This document shows, piece after piece, positions 51,562 through 60,088 of a DNA stretch of 64,000 nt. The translations under genes and the position numbers were made by a program. The stretch covers positions 496,001-560,000 of the forward strand of contig NZ_JABBDY010000002.1 of NCBI RefSeq assembly GCF_012847295.1, written 5' to 3'. The stretch is from Microbacterium sp. MF43. Lineage in GTDB: Bacteria; Actinomycetota; Actinomycetes; Actinomycetales; Microbacteriaceae. The notes under the pieces were generated by a model. The model saw only the letters and a program-made list of their open reading frames with translations. It was not told where the DNA came from and searched no databases. Within the stretch, counting starts at the first letter, position 1. Each line of letters starts with the position of its first letter.

Positions 51562-53528
51562 GAGGCCTTCACCTCGTCGGCGGGCGTCACGTCGCCTGCG
51601 TCGACCACACCGCGCGAGACCTCGGCGACTTCGGGCTCGGCGCTCGTCGGCGGGGCGTCCACGCCGGGAAGCGTCCACACGGCGAACGCCGGACCCTCAG
51701 CGGACAGCAGCACGGCGCCGTCCTCCGACACCGCGAGCATCGCGTCGCCGAACAGCGCCTCCGCGGATGCGGCACCCGGGAGCGAGCCGGCCGGGATCGA
51801 GGCATCCGTGTCTCCTCGCGCGGCCAGCACGAGAAGGGTCTCGTCGGCCGACTCGCGGACGAAGGCGACACCGTCGTCGTCGATGTGCACCCAGCGGAAG
51901 CCGCCCGTCTGCAGCGCGGGATGAGCGGTGCGCAGAGCGATCAGGTCGCGGTACAGCGCGATGCGCTCGGCGACCGCCGGCTCGCTCTCGGTCCCCCACG
52001 GCATCGGCGTGCGGCTCGCCTCGCCGTCAGCCCCGGTGAGCCCGAACTCGTCGCCGGCGAACACGACCGGCAGGCCGGGCATCGTCAGCGACAGGCCCAC
52101 GGCCACCGGGATGGCACCCGGCGCGGCGTTCGTCGCGAAGCGGCCGGTGTCGTGGGTGTCGAGCGGCTGCATGTTGCCGAGCCTCACGCGCCACGGGATG
52201 CCCGCCGTGAACCGGGTCACCGCGTCGGCGAACTCCCGCGCGGTGTACCGCGGGATGCCTCCGATCGGCTGGCCGAAGAACCACGACTCCGTGACCTCCG
52301 CCCCGTCGGCGTCCTGGTAGGGCGTGCCCGTCGGCTCGCTCAGCCAGCCCCACAGCGGGCGGGTGAAGGACGGGTAGGTCATCGCGCCGTGCCAGCCGTC
52401 GCCCTGAAGGTCGCTCGCCGCGTCGTTCGTCGACTCGCCGAGCAGGATCGCGTCGGGGTTGATGCGCAGCATCGTCTCTCGCAGCAGCTGCCGCACCTCG
52501 GCGTTGAGGTCGACGCTGCCGAGGCGACCGGTCATGTTCGCCACGTCGATGCGCCAGCCGTCGGCGTTGTACGGCGGGTTGAGCCACTTCGCCACCACCG
52601 AGTCGTCGCCCGACACGAACCGGCGGCGCAGCTCCTCCGACGACCAGTCGAACTTCGGCAGGCTCGCGTAGCCCAGCCACGAGACGTACTCGGTGTTGCC
52701 TTCGTCGGTGAAGTAGTAGAACTCCTCCTCCGGTGCCCCGGGGTTCGCGTACGCCGCCCGGAACCACTCGTGGCTGTCGCCGGAATGGTTGCTCGTGAGA
52801 TCTCCGATGACCCGGATGCCCCGGGCGTGCGCCGCCTCGATGAGCCGGACGTACGCGTCGTCCCCGCCGAGCAGGGGATCGATGCGGTCGAACGTGCTGG
52901 CGTCGTAGCGGTGATTCGACTCCGCCGGGAAGACGGGCGTCAGGTACAGCAGGTTGACGCCGAGCGAGACCAGGTGGTCGAGCTTGTCGATGATCCCCTG
53001 GATGTCACCGCCGTAGAACTGCTGCGACCGTGCCGGCATCACCGGGTCCACCGGGTCGGACCAGGTCGCGGGGATCGCCCACTCCGGCGTGGGGTGCGTG
53101 TCGGCCTGCGCCGAGCGGGCGAACCGGTCGGGGAAGACCTGGTAGAGCACGGCCTCGTTCAGCCACGCCGGCGGCGCCGGGTACGCCACGAGCGCGAAGT
53201 CCTCGGCGTCCAGCGTCTCGATGCGGTGGAGCCCGGTCTGGTTGAGCCACTCGACGCGACCGTCGGCATGGCGCAGCATCCATCGATATCCGTGCCGCGG
53301 ATTGCGCACCGTGAGGGGCGCCTCCCACCAGTCCCACCCGTCGACCGTGCCGATGCGGCGCGCATCGGTCCACTCCGGCTCGTGATCGGGGTTGGAGCGG
53401 GTGCGCACCGCGTCGAGCGGTCCGTACCCTTCCGGAATGCGCAGGCGCACCCGGACGACGTCACCCAGGGCCGGCGCCGCGTCGGAGACATACAGCGCCG
53501 AGCCGTCGTGATGGGGAGCGAGGGTCAT
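51558..53528 (-). CDS. Glycoside hydrolase family 13 alpha-glycosidase (neopullulanase/maltodextrin type)
   Basis: A 656-residue GH13 enzyme. The N-terminal beta-sandwich (residues 1-120) with WEAPLTVRNPRHGYRWMLRH suggests a cyclomaltodextrinase/neopullulanase-like subgroup. Catalytic barrel: DLTSNHSG (region I), GWRIDVANM with nucleophile Asp328, LLGESTND with acid/base Glu365, and DTHDTGR with Asp460. A C-terminal beta domain and an acidic tail follow. No signal peptide is present, so it acts on imported maltodextrins in the cytoplasm. AAAGG precedes ATG 53528. It lies downstream of the transporter genes with a hairpin between. Confidence 0.9.
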   Translation of the reverse strand: MTLAPHHDGSALYVSDAAPALGDVVRVRLRIPEGYGPLDAVRTRSNPDHEPEWTDARRIGTVDGWDWWEAPLTVRNPRHGYRWMLRHADGRVEWLNQTGLHRIETLDAEDFALVAYPAPPAWLNEAVLYQVFPDRFARSAQADTHPTPEWAIPATWSDPVDPVMPARSQQFYGGDIQGIIDKLDHLVSLGVNLLYLTPVFPAESNHRYDASTFDRIDPLLGGDDAYVRLIEAAHARGIRVIGDLTSNHSGDSHEWFRAAYANPGAPEEEFYYFTDEGNTEYVSWLGYASLPKFDWSSEELRRRFVSGDDSVVAKWLNPPYNADGWRIDVANMTGRLGSVDLNAEVRQLLRETMLRINPDAILLGESTNDAASDLQGDGWHGAMTYPSFTRPLWGWLSEPTGTPYQDADGAEVTESWFFGQPIGGIPRYTAREFADAVTRFTAGIPWRVRLGNMQPLDTHDTGRFATNAAPGAIPVAVGLSLTMPGLPVVFAGDEFGLTGADGEASRTPMPWGTESEPAVAERIALYRDLIALRTAHPALQTGGFRWVHIDDDGVAFVRESADETLLVLAARGDTDASIPAGSLPGAASAEALFGDAMLAVSEDGAVLLSAEGPAFAVWTLPGVDAPPTSAEPEVAEVSRGVVDAGDVTPADEVKAS

Positions 53529-53622
53529 GACAGGCCTTTCGTGGGTCGGCAGCGCGCGCCGCCGGATGCGACGTGGTTGCACGGCACGAGGCCATGACAG
53601 AGCCCTTGAGTTATCTGATTCA

Positions 53623-53645
53623 GGATGCCGCGGCTCGCGGCATCC
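53623..53645 (-). terminator. Hairpin after malG
   Basis: GGATGCCGCG (53623-53632) pairs with CGCGGCATCC (53636-53645), 3-nt loop, two bases from the malG stop codon. It separates the transporter from the GH13 gene and may be a partial terminator. Confidence 0.7.
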
Positions 53646-53647
53646 GT

Positions 53648-54643
53648 CTACTTCACGCTGCCGGCGACGAGACCACCCGCGATGTAGCGCTGCAGCAGCA
53701 GGAACAGGATCATGACGGGAAGCGCGGCGAGCACTGCACCGGCGGCGAAGATGCCCCAGTTCTGCGACTGGAAGCCGGAGACCAGCTGGAAGAGGCCGAT
53801 CGCCAGCGTCTGGTCGCGCGGATCGGTCAGCAGAACGTTCGCGATCGCGAACTCGCCGATGAATCCGATGAAGCTCAGGAGCCCGATCACGGCGAGCACC
53901 GGCGTGACCAGCGGCAGCATGATCGTGAAGAACACGCGCGCATGGCCGGCGCCGTCGATCTTCGCGGCCTCGTCGATGGCGGTGGGGATCGTGTTGAAGA
54001 ACCCGTACATGAGGAACGTGTTCACGCCCAGCGCGCCGCCGAGGTAGACCATGATGAGGCCGGCGTGGGTGCCGAGGCCGACCGCCGGGAAGACGTCGGT
54101 GATCCAGATCATCGTGAGGAAGATCGCGACGATCATGAGCAGCTGCGGGAACATCTGCAGGATCAGCAGCGCCAGGAGGCCCGTGCGACGGCCGCGGAAG
54201 CGCATGCGCGAGAAGGCGTAGGCCCCCATGGCGCACAGCAGAACCGTGAAGGCGCTCGAGACGATCGAGATGACGAGGGCGTTCCAGTACCAGGTGAGGT
54301 AGATGCCGCCGTCGCGGGTGAGGATCTCGATGTAGTTGTCGAGCGTGAAGGCGCGGAAGAGCTGGTTCGAGCCCGTGAGCGTGCCGATCGGGTTGAGAGA
54401 GGCCGACAGCACGTACGCGAGGGGCAGCAGCGCGAAGATGATCGCGGCGATGGCCACGAGGTGGCGCCACCCCTTGTCGACGAACCACTTGCCGAACGGC
54501 TGGCGCCGGTCACCGCGCACCGGCTTCGGCGGCTGGGAGGCGAAGTCCGCCATTCCGGCCATCGTGGTCACGCCGTCGGCGCGGCCCATGCGGTTCTCGA
54601 GGAGCTGGTCCTCTTTGATCTGGCGATCGATGGAGTCGGACAT
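53648..54643 (-). CDS. malG: Maltose/maltodextrin ABC permease, MalG type
   Basis: A 331-residue permease: a ~60-residue cytoplasmic N-terminus, then six helices. The EAA loop reads TAIDEAAKIDGAGHARVFFTIMLPLV. SASLNPIGTLTGSNQLFRAFTLDNYIEIL is the typical MalG second periplasmic segment and LVAGSVK the usual C-terminus. Its ATG shares one base with the malF stop (TGATG). It pairs with MalF to form the channel. The ATPase, presumably MsmK-like and shared, is not encoded here. Confidence 0.94.
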   Translation of the reverse strand: MSDSIDRQIKEDQLLENRMGRADGVTTMAGMADFASQPPKPVRGDRRQPFGKWFVDKGWRHLVAIAAIIFALLPLAYVLSASLNPIGTLTGSNQLFRAFTLDNYIEILTRDGGIYLTWYWNALVISIVSSAFTVLLCAMGAYAFSRMRFRGRRTGLLALLILQMFPQLLMIVAIFLTMIWITDVFPAVGLGTHAGLIMVYLGGALGVNTFLMYGFFNTIPTAIDEAAKIDGAGHARVFFTIMLPLVTPVLAVIGLLSFIGFIGEFAIANVLLTDPRDQTLAIGLFQLVSGFQSQNWGIFAAGAVLAALPVMILFLLLQRYIAGGLVAGSVK

Positions 54644-56238
54644 CAGTGCAGATCCTCCAGTGACTTCGTCGAACGGAAGGAGATGGCCGCGATGATCGCG
54701 ACGATGATGAAGATCAGGATCGACAGGGCGCTCGCGAGGCCGTAGTCACGGCCGCCGCCGCTGCCGAACGCGATCTTGTAGACCATCGTGATCATGATGT
54801 CGGTGGCGCCGATCGGCAGCGTCGTGTCGGGGAACCTCGGATTACCGCCGGTGAGCATGAAGATCACCGCGAAATTGTTGAAGTTGAACGCGAACGTGGC
54901 GATCAGCAGCGGGGCGACCGCGACGAACAGCAGCGGCAGCTTGATCGACCGGAAGATGCGCCAGGCGCCGGCGCCGTCCATCTTGGCCGCCTCGATGACG
55001 TCGTCGGGGAGCGACTGCAACGCGCCCGTGCACACCAGGAACATGTAGGCGTAGCCGAGCCACATGTTCACCAGCAGCACGCTCAATCGCGCGAGCCAGG
55101 GATCGCTGAGCCAGGGTATGTCTGCGCCCCCGAAGAGCACTTCGTTGATGAAGCCGAACTCCTCGTTCAGCATGCCCGCCCACACCAGGCCCGTCAGGTA
55201 CGTCGGGAACGCATACGGCAGGATCACCAGGATGCGGTAGATCTTCTTGCCGCGCAGGGTCGGGTGGTTGAACACGATCGCGAGGAAGAGTCCAAGGGCG
55301 AAGCAGAGCAGCGTCGAGAAGAACGCGAACGCGAAGGTCCAGATCGTCACCCGGATGAGCGGGTCCCGGATCTGCTCGTTCGTGAACGCGTAGGCGTAGT
55401 TCTCCCAGCCGACGACCACGCGCCAGCCGGGCGTCAGCGCCTGACCGTCCTCGGCGCGGAAGTTGCCTTCGCCGTCGTCGACGTACACCACCCCGCTCTC
55501 GGTGTCGGTGAAGGTGTCGGCCGCTTCGTCGTACTCGAGCGTCGACGTGAACACGAAGGCGGTGGATCCGTCCGGTGTGCGCAGGGCGCCGTCGTTGATG
55601 TCGTCCGAGATGGGGACGCTGAGGGCGAGGACCTCGTCCTGGAAGCGGAGCACCTGGTTGAGGTCGAGCTTCTCCCAGCCGTCGGGGGCACTCGTGGCCT
55701 CCTCGAGAGGCTGCTCGTTCGTGCCGAAGGAGGTGGTGCCGCCGGGCTCGGCGACGAGCATGCCGTACTGGTCGGCCTGCCGGTATATCTCCACCGCGTA
55801 GGTCGGCGAGTCGGGCACACGCTCCTGCGAAGTGCTGATGATCTGGGCGATCGCGTCTTCCTTGGTGCTGTTGTGCGCGTCGCCGTAGTTGGTGAACGAG
55901 ATGTACCCGGTGTAGAAGATCACGAAGACCTGGAAGATGGCGAGGAAGAACAGACCGGGGGTCAGGTACTTCGCCGGCAGCACGCCGGGCTTCAGGTAGA
56001 TGTAGTTGACGAGGCCGACGACCGCGACGAGCAGCGCCGCTGCGACCCAGTCGCCCTTGCCGACCAGGACATACAGCCCGAACACGGCGAGTGCGTCGAT
56101 GATGCCGAGCAGCACCACCTTGATCACGAGGGCGAGGATGCCGCCGCTGGTCAGCTTCCGCTGGGGACCGAACTCGGGCGCGCCGCCCCGGGGCGGTGTG
56201 GGCTTCGCGGGCGGGGCCTGAGTCTTTACGTCAGCCAT
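54643..56238 (-). CDS. malF: Maltose/maltodextrin ABC permease, MalF type
   Basis: A 531-residue permease with eight predicted helices. A large periplasmic P2-like insertion (about residues 125-270, with DSPTYAVEIYRQADQYG and DGSTAFVFTSTLEYD) follows the third helix, as in MalF. The EAA loop reads DVIEAAKMDGAGAWRIFRSIKLPLL. The N-terminus is Pro-rich. It is separated from the binding-protein gene by an 83-bp gap containing a strong hairpin. Confidence 0.93.
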   Translation of the reverse strand: MADVKTQAPPAKPTPPRGGAPEFGPQRKLTSGGILALVIKVVLLGIIDALAVFGLYVLVGKGDWVAAALLVAVVGLVNYIYLKPGVLPAKYLTPGLFFLAIFQVFVIFYTGYISFTNYGDAHNSTKEDAIAQIISTSQERVPDSPTYAVEIYRQADQYGMLVAEPGGTTSFGTNEQPLEEATSAPDGWEKLDLNQVLRFQDEVLALSVPISDDINDGALRTPDGSTAFVFTSTLEYDEAADTFTDTESGVVYVDDGEGNFRAEDGQALTPGWRVVVGWENYAYAFTNEQIRDPLIRVTIWTFAFAFFSTLLCFALGLFLAIVFNHPTLRGKKIYRILVILPYAFPTYLTGLVWAGMLNEEFGFINEVLFGGADIPWLSDPWLARLSVLLVNMWLGYAYMFLVCTGALQSLPDDVIEAAKMDGAGAWRIFRSIKLPLLFVAVAPLLIATFAFNFNNFAVIFMLTGGNPRFPDTTLPIGATDIMITMVYKIAFGSGGGRDYGLASALSILIFIIVAIIAAISFRSTKSLEDLH

Positions 56239-56278
56239 GGACGCTCCCTCTTCGCAGTGTCAGGGTCAGGGTAGAAGG

Positions 56279-56310
56279 ATGGGCGGGGCTCCCGGAAGAG
56301 CCCCGCCCAT
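56279..56310 (-). terminator. Intra-operon hairpin between malE and malF
   Basis: ATGGGCGGGGCTC (56279-56291) pairs perfectly with GAGCCCCGCCCAT (56298-56310), 6-nt loop. On the minus strand only CCTTCTACC follows, so read-through is expected. It would raise binding protein over permease levels. Confidence 0.65.
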
Positions 56311-56321
56311 TCAAAGACGGA

Positions 56322-57578
56322 TCAGCCGTCGATGCTCGCCTGGACGTTCTGGGCCGCAGTGGTCCAGATCTCGGCGGGCTCGCCGCCCTCGCCCTTGATG
56401 ATCTGCAGCTCGGCGTTGCCCCAGTCGGACCACACCGAACCCATCTCGGGGATGGCGGGCATCGGGGCACCGGTCTGGCCGATAGCACCGAACGCCGCGA
56501 CGTCAGGGTCGTCAGCCGAAGCGGCCTCGTAGGCCGAGATCAGTGCCGGCGGGCGACCGCCGACCTCGAACAGGCTCAGCTGAGCCTCTTCGGTGCTGAG
56601 GTAGTTGACGATGTAGTTCGTCGCCGCGAGCGCGTTGGTGGACTTGCTCGAGAGGAAGAACGCGTTGACACCGATGAAGGGCTTCGCCTCTTCGCCACCG
56701 GCGCTGGGGAGCGGGTCGATGGCGTAGTTGATGCCGCCCTCGGAGATCGCGGGGATGTTCCACGGACCCGTCAGGTAGTAGGGCGACTCGCCGGCGATGA
56801 AGAACTCACGCGCCTTCTCACCGTCGATGTTGGCATTGAACACGCCCGAGCCGGCAGCGCCCTGCGTGCCGAGCCACGTTGCGAACTCCTGGCCGGCCTC
56901 GTCACCGAGGACGAGCTGCGACGAGTCGTAGCTGCCGTCGTCGTTCTGCGCGAAGACCTGCGAGCCGAACGACGTCTGGAACGGGTACAGGTGGTACGGG
57001 TCGCCCTGCTCAGGCGACAGGCCCACGAGGAACGGGTACTTGGTGCCGGCGGCCTTGCCGTTGGCGATGACCTCGTCGTAGGTCTCGGCGGGCTCCGGGA
57101 CCAGGTCGACGTTGCGCACGAGGGCGACGTTCTCGATCGAGTACGGGACGCCGTAGACCTTGCCGTCGTACGTCACCGCGGCGAGGGCTGCCTCGCTGAA
57201 GCCCTCAGCGACATCGCCGAGCTCGAGCGGCGCGACGACGCCGGCGGCGTAGTAGGCGCCGAGCTTGTCGTGGGGGCTGACGATGACGTCGGGACCCTTG
57301 CCCGTGGGGACCTGGCTGATGAAGTCCTGGTCGACGGTCGCGAAGTCCTTGGTCACGAGCTTGACCTCGATGCCGGTCTCCTCGGTGAACTGCTCCGAGA
57401 TGGCCTCGAGCGCGGGCTCGCGCTCGATGTCGACCCAGACCGTGATGGGGGTGGTGTCCTCGTTGTTGCCGCTGTCGCCGCCGTTGTCGCCCGAGTTGCC
57501 TGCGCAACCGGAGAGCACGAGCGCGCTGCCCGCGATGAGCGCGCTGATGCCGAGCACGCTCTTCTTGTTCACCTTCAT
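56322..57578 (-). CDS. malE: Maltose/maltodextrin-binding lipoprotein
   Basis: A 418-residue extracellular solute-binding protein (family 1). MKVNKKSVLG, a hydrophobic run and LVLSGC give a lipobox with Cys25, followed by a Gly/Asn/Asp-rich tether. ITVWVDIEREPALEAISEQFTEETGIEVKLV, PDVIVSPHDKLGAYYAAGVV, YGVPYSIENVALVRN and SPYYLTGPWNIPAI are typical of maltose binders. ATG 57578 has AGAGAGG upstream; an in-frame start at 57638 is rejected. First gene of the operon, downstream of a LacI-type operator. Confidence 0.94.
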   Translation of the reverse strand: MKVNKKSVLGISALIAGSALVLSGCAGNSGDNGGDSGNNEDTTPITVWVDIEREPALEAISEQFTEETGIEVKLVTKDFATVDQDFISQVPTGKGPDVIVSPHDKLGAYYAAGVVAPLELGDVAEGFSEAALAAVTYDGKVYGVPYSIENVALVRNVDLVPEPAETYDEVIANGKAAGTKYPFLVGLSPEQGDPYHLYPFQTSFGSQVFAQNDDGSYDSSQLVLGDEAGQEFATWLGTQGAAGSGVFNANIDGEKAREFFIAGESPYYLTGPWNIPAISEGGINYAIDPLPSAGGEEAKPFIGVNAFFLSSKSTNALAATNYIVNYLSTEEAQLSLFEVGGRPPALISAYEAASADDPDVAAFGAIGQTGAPMPAIPEMGSVWSDWGNAELQIIKGEGGEPAEIWTTAAQNVQASIDG

Positions 57579-57673
57579 CGGTGTGTGCCTCTCTGAAGTG
57601 CTGTTGGGATTCAGACCGGCCGTGCCGGCGCTGGGCACCGTTGAAGGCCGTTCTTCCGCTCGCCGAAAACTGC

Positions 57674-57720
57674 AAGCGCTTACATTGTTACCACGATGGG
57701 TCCAGAATGCAACCCGTCAA
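57674..57720 (-). promoter_or_regulatory. mal promoter with LacI-type operator O1
   Basis: On the minus strand TTGCAT (57707-57712) and TAACAA (57685-57690) are spaced 16 bp, a plausible -35/-10 pair. The operator core AAGCGCTT (57674-57681), within TGCAAGCGCTTAC on the plus strand, sits just downstream of the -10, where a LacI-family repressor (MalR-like) would block initiation. No such regulator is encoded in the window. Confidence 0.7.
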
Positions 57721-57788
57721 CGGGACTTTCGATACGAGTTCGTGACTTGCGAATATCGCGGTTCACCCGCGAAATACCCCCAACCTGC

Positions 57789-57796
57789 AAGCGCTT
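57789..57796. promoter_or_regulatory. Second LacI-type operator O2
   Basis: A second AAGCGCTT, within TGCAAGCGCTTCC, lies 115 bp from O1 (centre to centre) and about 55 bp before the yajQ start. It could support looping with O1 or influence the divergent yajQ promoter. Confidence 0.65.
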
Positions 57797-57850
57797 CCAA
57801 GTGCTCCGGATGCCCCGCCCCCTTGTCCGCTCGCGGATAGACTGCCCGCT

Positions 57851-58339
57851 ATGGCTGATTCTTCCTTTGACATCGTCAGCAAGGTCGACCACCAAGAGGC
57901 CGACAACGCGCTCAACCAGGCCCGCAAGGAGGTCGAGCAGCGCTACGACTTCAAGGGCACCGGCGCCTCCATCGAGTGGAGCGGCGAGGCGATCCTGATC
58001 AAGGCGGCAACCGAGGAGCGTGCCAAGGCGGTCCTCGACGTCTTCCAGTCGAAGCTGATCAAGCGTGGCATCTCGCTCAAGAGCCTCGAATCGGGCGAGC
58101 CGGTCCCGAGCGGCAAGGAGTTCCGCATCACCTCCACGCTCAAGGACGGGATCTCGTCTGAGAACGCGAAGAAGATCTCGAAGATCATCCGCGACGAGGG
58201 CCCCAAGTCGGTCAAGTCGCAGATCCAGGGCGACGAGTTGCGCGTGCAGTCCAAGAGCAGGGACGACCTCCAGGAGGTCCAGCGCCTGCTCAAAGCAGCC
58301 GATCTCGACGTCGACCTGCAGTTCGTCAACTACCGGTAG
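57851..58339 (+). CDS. YajQ family nucleotide-binding protein
   Basis: A 162-residue YajQ protein, the full normal length: [62 protein letters not shown] and [36 protein letters not shown]. Two ferredoxin-like domains are expected. Family members bind nucleic acid or cyclic di-GMP; the function in actinobacteria is unclear. TAGACT (57838-57843) stands seven bases before the ATG, and no ribosome-binding site is present, so it is likely leaderless. Confidence 0.95.
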   Translation: MADSSFDIVSKVDHQEADNALNQARKEVEQRYDFKGTGASIEWSGEAILIKAATEERAKAVLDVFQSKLIKRGISLKSLESGEPVPSGKEFRITSTLKDGISSENAKKISKIIRDEGPKSVKSQIQGDELRVQSKSRDDLQEVQRLLKAADLDVDLQFVNYR

Positions 58340-58361
58340 CGCTGGACCTCCCTCGCGGTAT

Positions 58362-58847
58362 CTATCGGCGAGCATCCTCTCGAAGGTCCGCCGCGGGAGC
58401 GACGGAGATGACGGATGCGCGAGGCCATGTCCAGGCTGAGCGAATGATGAAGGCCAGGAGCAGCACCTCGATCCCGATCGAGATGCCGTAGAAGAACGCC
58501 CACTCCCACGTCCCCCCTGCCGCATTGAACAGCGAGTAGGGGATGTAGAGAGATCCCACGACGAGGTTGGCGGCCCGGTTCACCCGTGCCGGCAGCGCGA
58601 TCGAGAGCACGACCATCAGTCCTGGGATCGCCACGGTCGCGAGCATGATGGTCAACAGCGTCGCGCTGACGTCGAACCTCCAGACCATCCCGTCGAGGAT
58701 GCTGTCGACCACACCGGGCTTGTAGAAGTTCACGATGTCGACGTAGACGTAGAGGAACATGAAGCTGGTCCAGGCGGCGGCGAGCTTGACCCTCACCGGG
58801 ATCGGCGGGTTGTCGAGCTGGTTCGGGGTTGTCGTCGGGGTGTTCAT
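58362..58847 (-). CDS. DUF6326 family membrane protein
   Basis: A 161-residue membrane protein with four helices (TSFMFLYVYVDIVNFY, ATLLTIMLATVAIPGLMVVLSI, LVVGSLYIPYSLFNAAG, FFYGISIGIEVLLLAFIIRSAW). The KLAAAWTSFMFLYVYVDIVNFYKPG start is characteristic of the DUF6326 group. It is downstream of the TetR-controlled oxidoreductase gene on the same strand and is probably co-regulated, as these genes commonly travel together. Function unknown. Confidence 0.88.
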   Translation of the reverse strand: MNTPTTTPNQLDNPPIPVRVKLAAAWTSFMFLYVYVDIVNFYKPGVVDSILDGMVWRFDVSATLLTIMLATVAIPGLMVVLSIALPARVNRAANLVVGSLYIPYSLFNAAGGTWEWAFFYGISIGIEVLLLAFIIRSAWTWPRASVISVAPAADLREDARR

Positions 58848-58940
58848 CGGGTCTTCTTTCTCGGTGTTGATCCGTCCGCCGGTCGGCGGCAGGTCTGGTT
58901 TGCGGACGCGTGGGATGTGTCGTTCTCGTCGGTGCGGTCG

Positions 58941-59975
58941 TCAGACCGTGACGACGACCTTTCCTCGGGTGTGGCCGGCGCCGACGTGGCGCAGGGCGTC
59001 GGCTGCTTCGTCGAGGGGGTAGATCCGGTCGATGACGGGCGTGACCATCCCGGTCGCGAGCAGGTCGGCCAGGGCGAGAAGGTCCGCCCGCTTCCCGAAG
59101 GACGTGAAGGGCTTCAGCCGCTGACGGGTGAAGCCGGACAGGATGCGCGCCTTCGCGATCCGGCCGAGGGGGCCCAGCCAGCGGCTGCCGCGTCCGCTGT
59201 TGGGGATCAGAGTGCCCGTCGGCGCCAGTGCTCGGCGCATTGCAGCCAGGGGCTGCGCTTCGACGTTGTCGAGGATGACGTCGTAGCGCTTGTCGGCGCG
59301 AGTGAAGTCGGTCGTCGTGTAGTCGACGACGTGATCGGCGCCGAGGGATCGGACCATGCCGATGTTCCGCGTGCTGCACACAGCCGTCACCTCGGCCCCG
59401 AACGCCTTGGCGATCTGTACCGCGAAGGAACCCACGCCGCCCGACGCGCCCGTGACGAGCACCGACTGACCCGGTCGAACCTCCGCGATATCGCGCAATG
59501 CCTGCAACGCCGTCATGGCCGACGTGGGCACGGCCGCCGCCGCCGTGACCGACACGTCGGCAGGCACGAGCGCCAGGTTGCGCTCCGGCACGCGGGCATA
59601 CTGGGCGAGCGTTCCCGTGGTGCTCCACCCGAACACCTCGTCTCCGGGGCGGAGCGCGCTGACCCCCGCCCCGATCGCTGTCACCACGCCGGCGAGGTCT
59701 CGCCCGGGGATGCCGTGCCGAGGCCGACGAAACCCGTACACCAGGCGCACCAGGTACGGCACACCGGTCATGACGAAGTAGTCGCCGGGATGCACCGAGG
59801 CCGCGCCCACCCGGACGAGCACTTCCCCTTTGCGCGGCAGCGGCAGCTCGACCTCGGACGGCTCGACCACCGAGGGCGGTCCGTAACGGCGCTGGAACGC
59901 AGCCTGCATCGTCGCCGCCCCGCGCCGAGTTGCCGCGAGGCGTGCTCCGTCGTTCGATCGCTGTTCGACTCTCAC
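58941..59975 (-). CDS. Zinc-independent NAD(P)H quinone-oxidoreductase-like MDR protein
   Basis: A 344-residue medium-chain dehydrogenase/reductase of the quinone-oxidoreductase type. VVEPSEVELPLPRKGEVLVRVGAASVHPGDYFVMTG, HGIPGRDLAGVVTAIGAGV, the cofactor loop VLVTGASGGVGSFAVQIAKAFGAEVTAVCST and ADHVVDYTTTDF are seen; zinc ligands are lacking. GTG 59975 has GAGGAG upstream. It is divergent from a TetR gene with three tandem palindromes between, so it is probably induced by a toxic electrophile or quinone. Confidence 0.9.
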   Translation of the reverse strand: MRVEQRSNDGARLAATRRGAATMQAAFQRRYGPPSVVEPSEVELPLPRKGEVLVRVGAASVHPGDYFVMTGVPYLVRLVYGFRRPRHGIPGRDLAGVVTAIGAGVSALRPGDEVFGWSTTGTLAQYARVPERNLALVPADVSVTAAAAVPTSAMTALQALRDIAEVRPGQSVLVTGASGGVGSFAVQIAKAFGAEVTAVCSTRNIGMVRSLGADHVVDYTTTDFTRADKRYDVILDNVEAQPLAAMRRALAPTGTLIPNSGRGSRWLGPLGRIAKARILSGFTRQRLKPFTSFGKRADLLALADLLATGMVTPVIDRIYPLDEAADALRHVGAGHTRGKVVVTV

Positions 59976-60009
59976 AAGAAGCTCCTCATGTTGCTCGCCG
60001 ATTCGGCTT

Positions 60010-60055
60010 CGTACACTGTACGTCGTACGTTGTACGATAGGACGTACGCTGTACG
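60010..60055. promoter_or_regulatory. Three tandem TetR-type operators
   Basis: Three copies of the palindrome CGTAC-N3-GTACG occur at 60010-60022 (centre ACT), 60024-60036 (GTT) and 60043-60055 (GCT). They fill the gap between the divergent oxidoreductase and TetR genes. Steps of 14 and 19 bp imply overlapping dimers or different promoter coverage. Binding by the adjacent TetR protein is inferred. Confidence 0.85.
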
Positions 60056-60088
60056 ATTGTCAAGCCGTTCGAATCAGCGAGGAGACCC

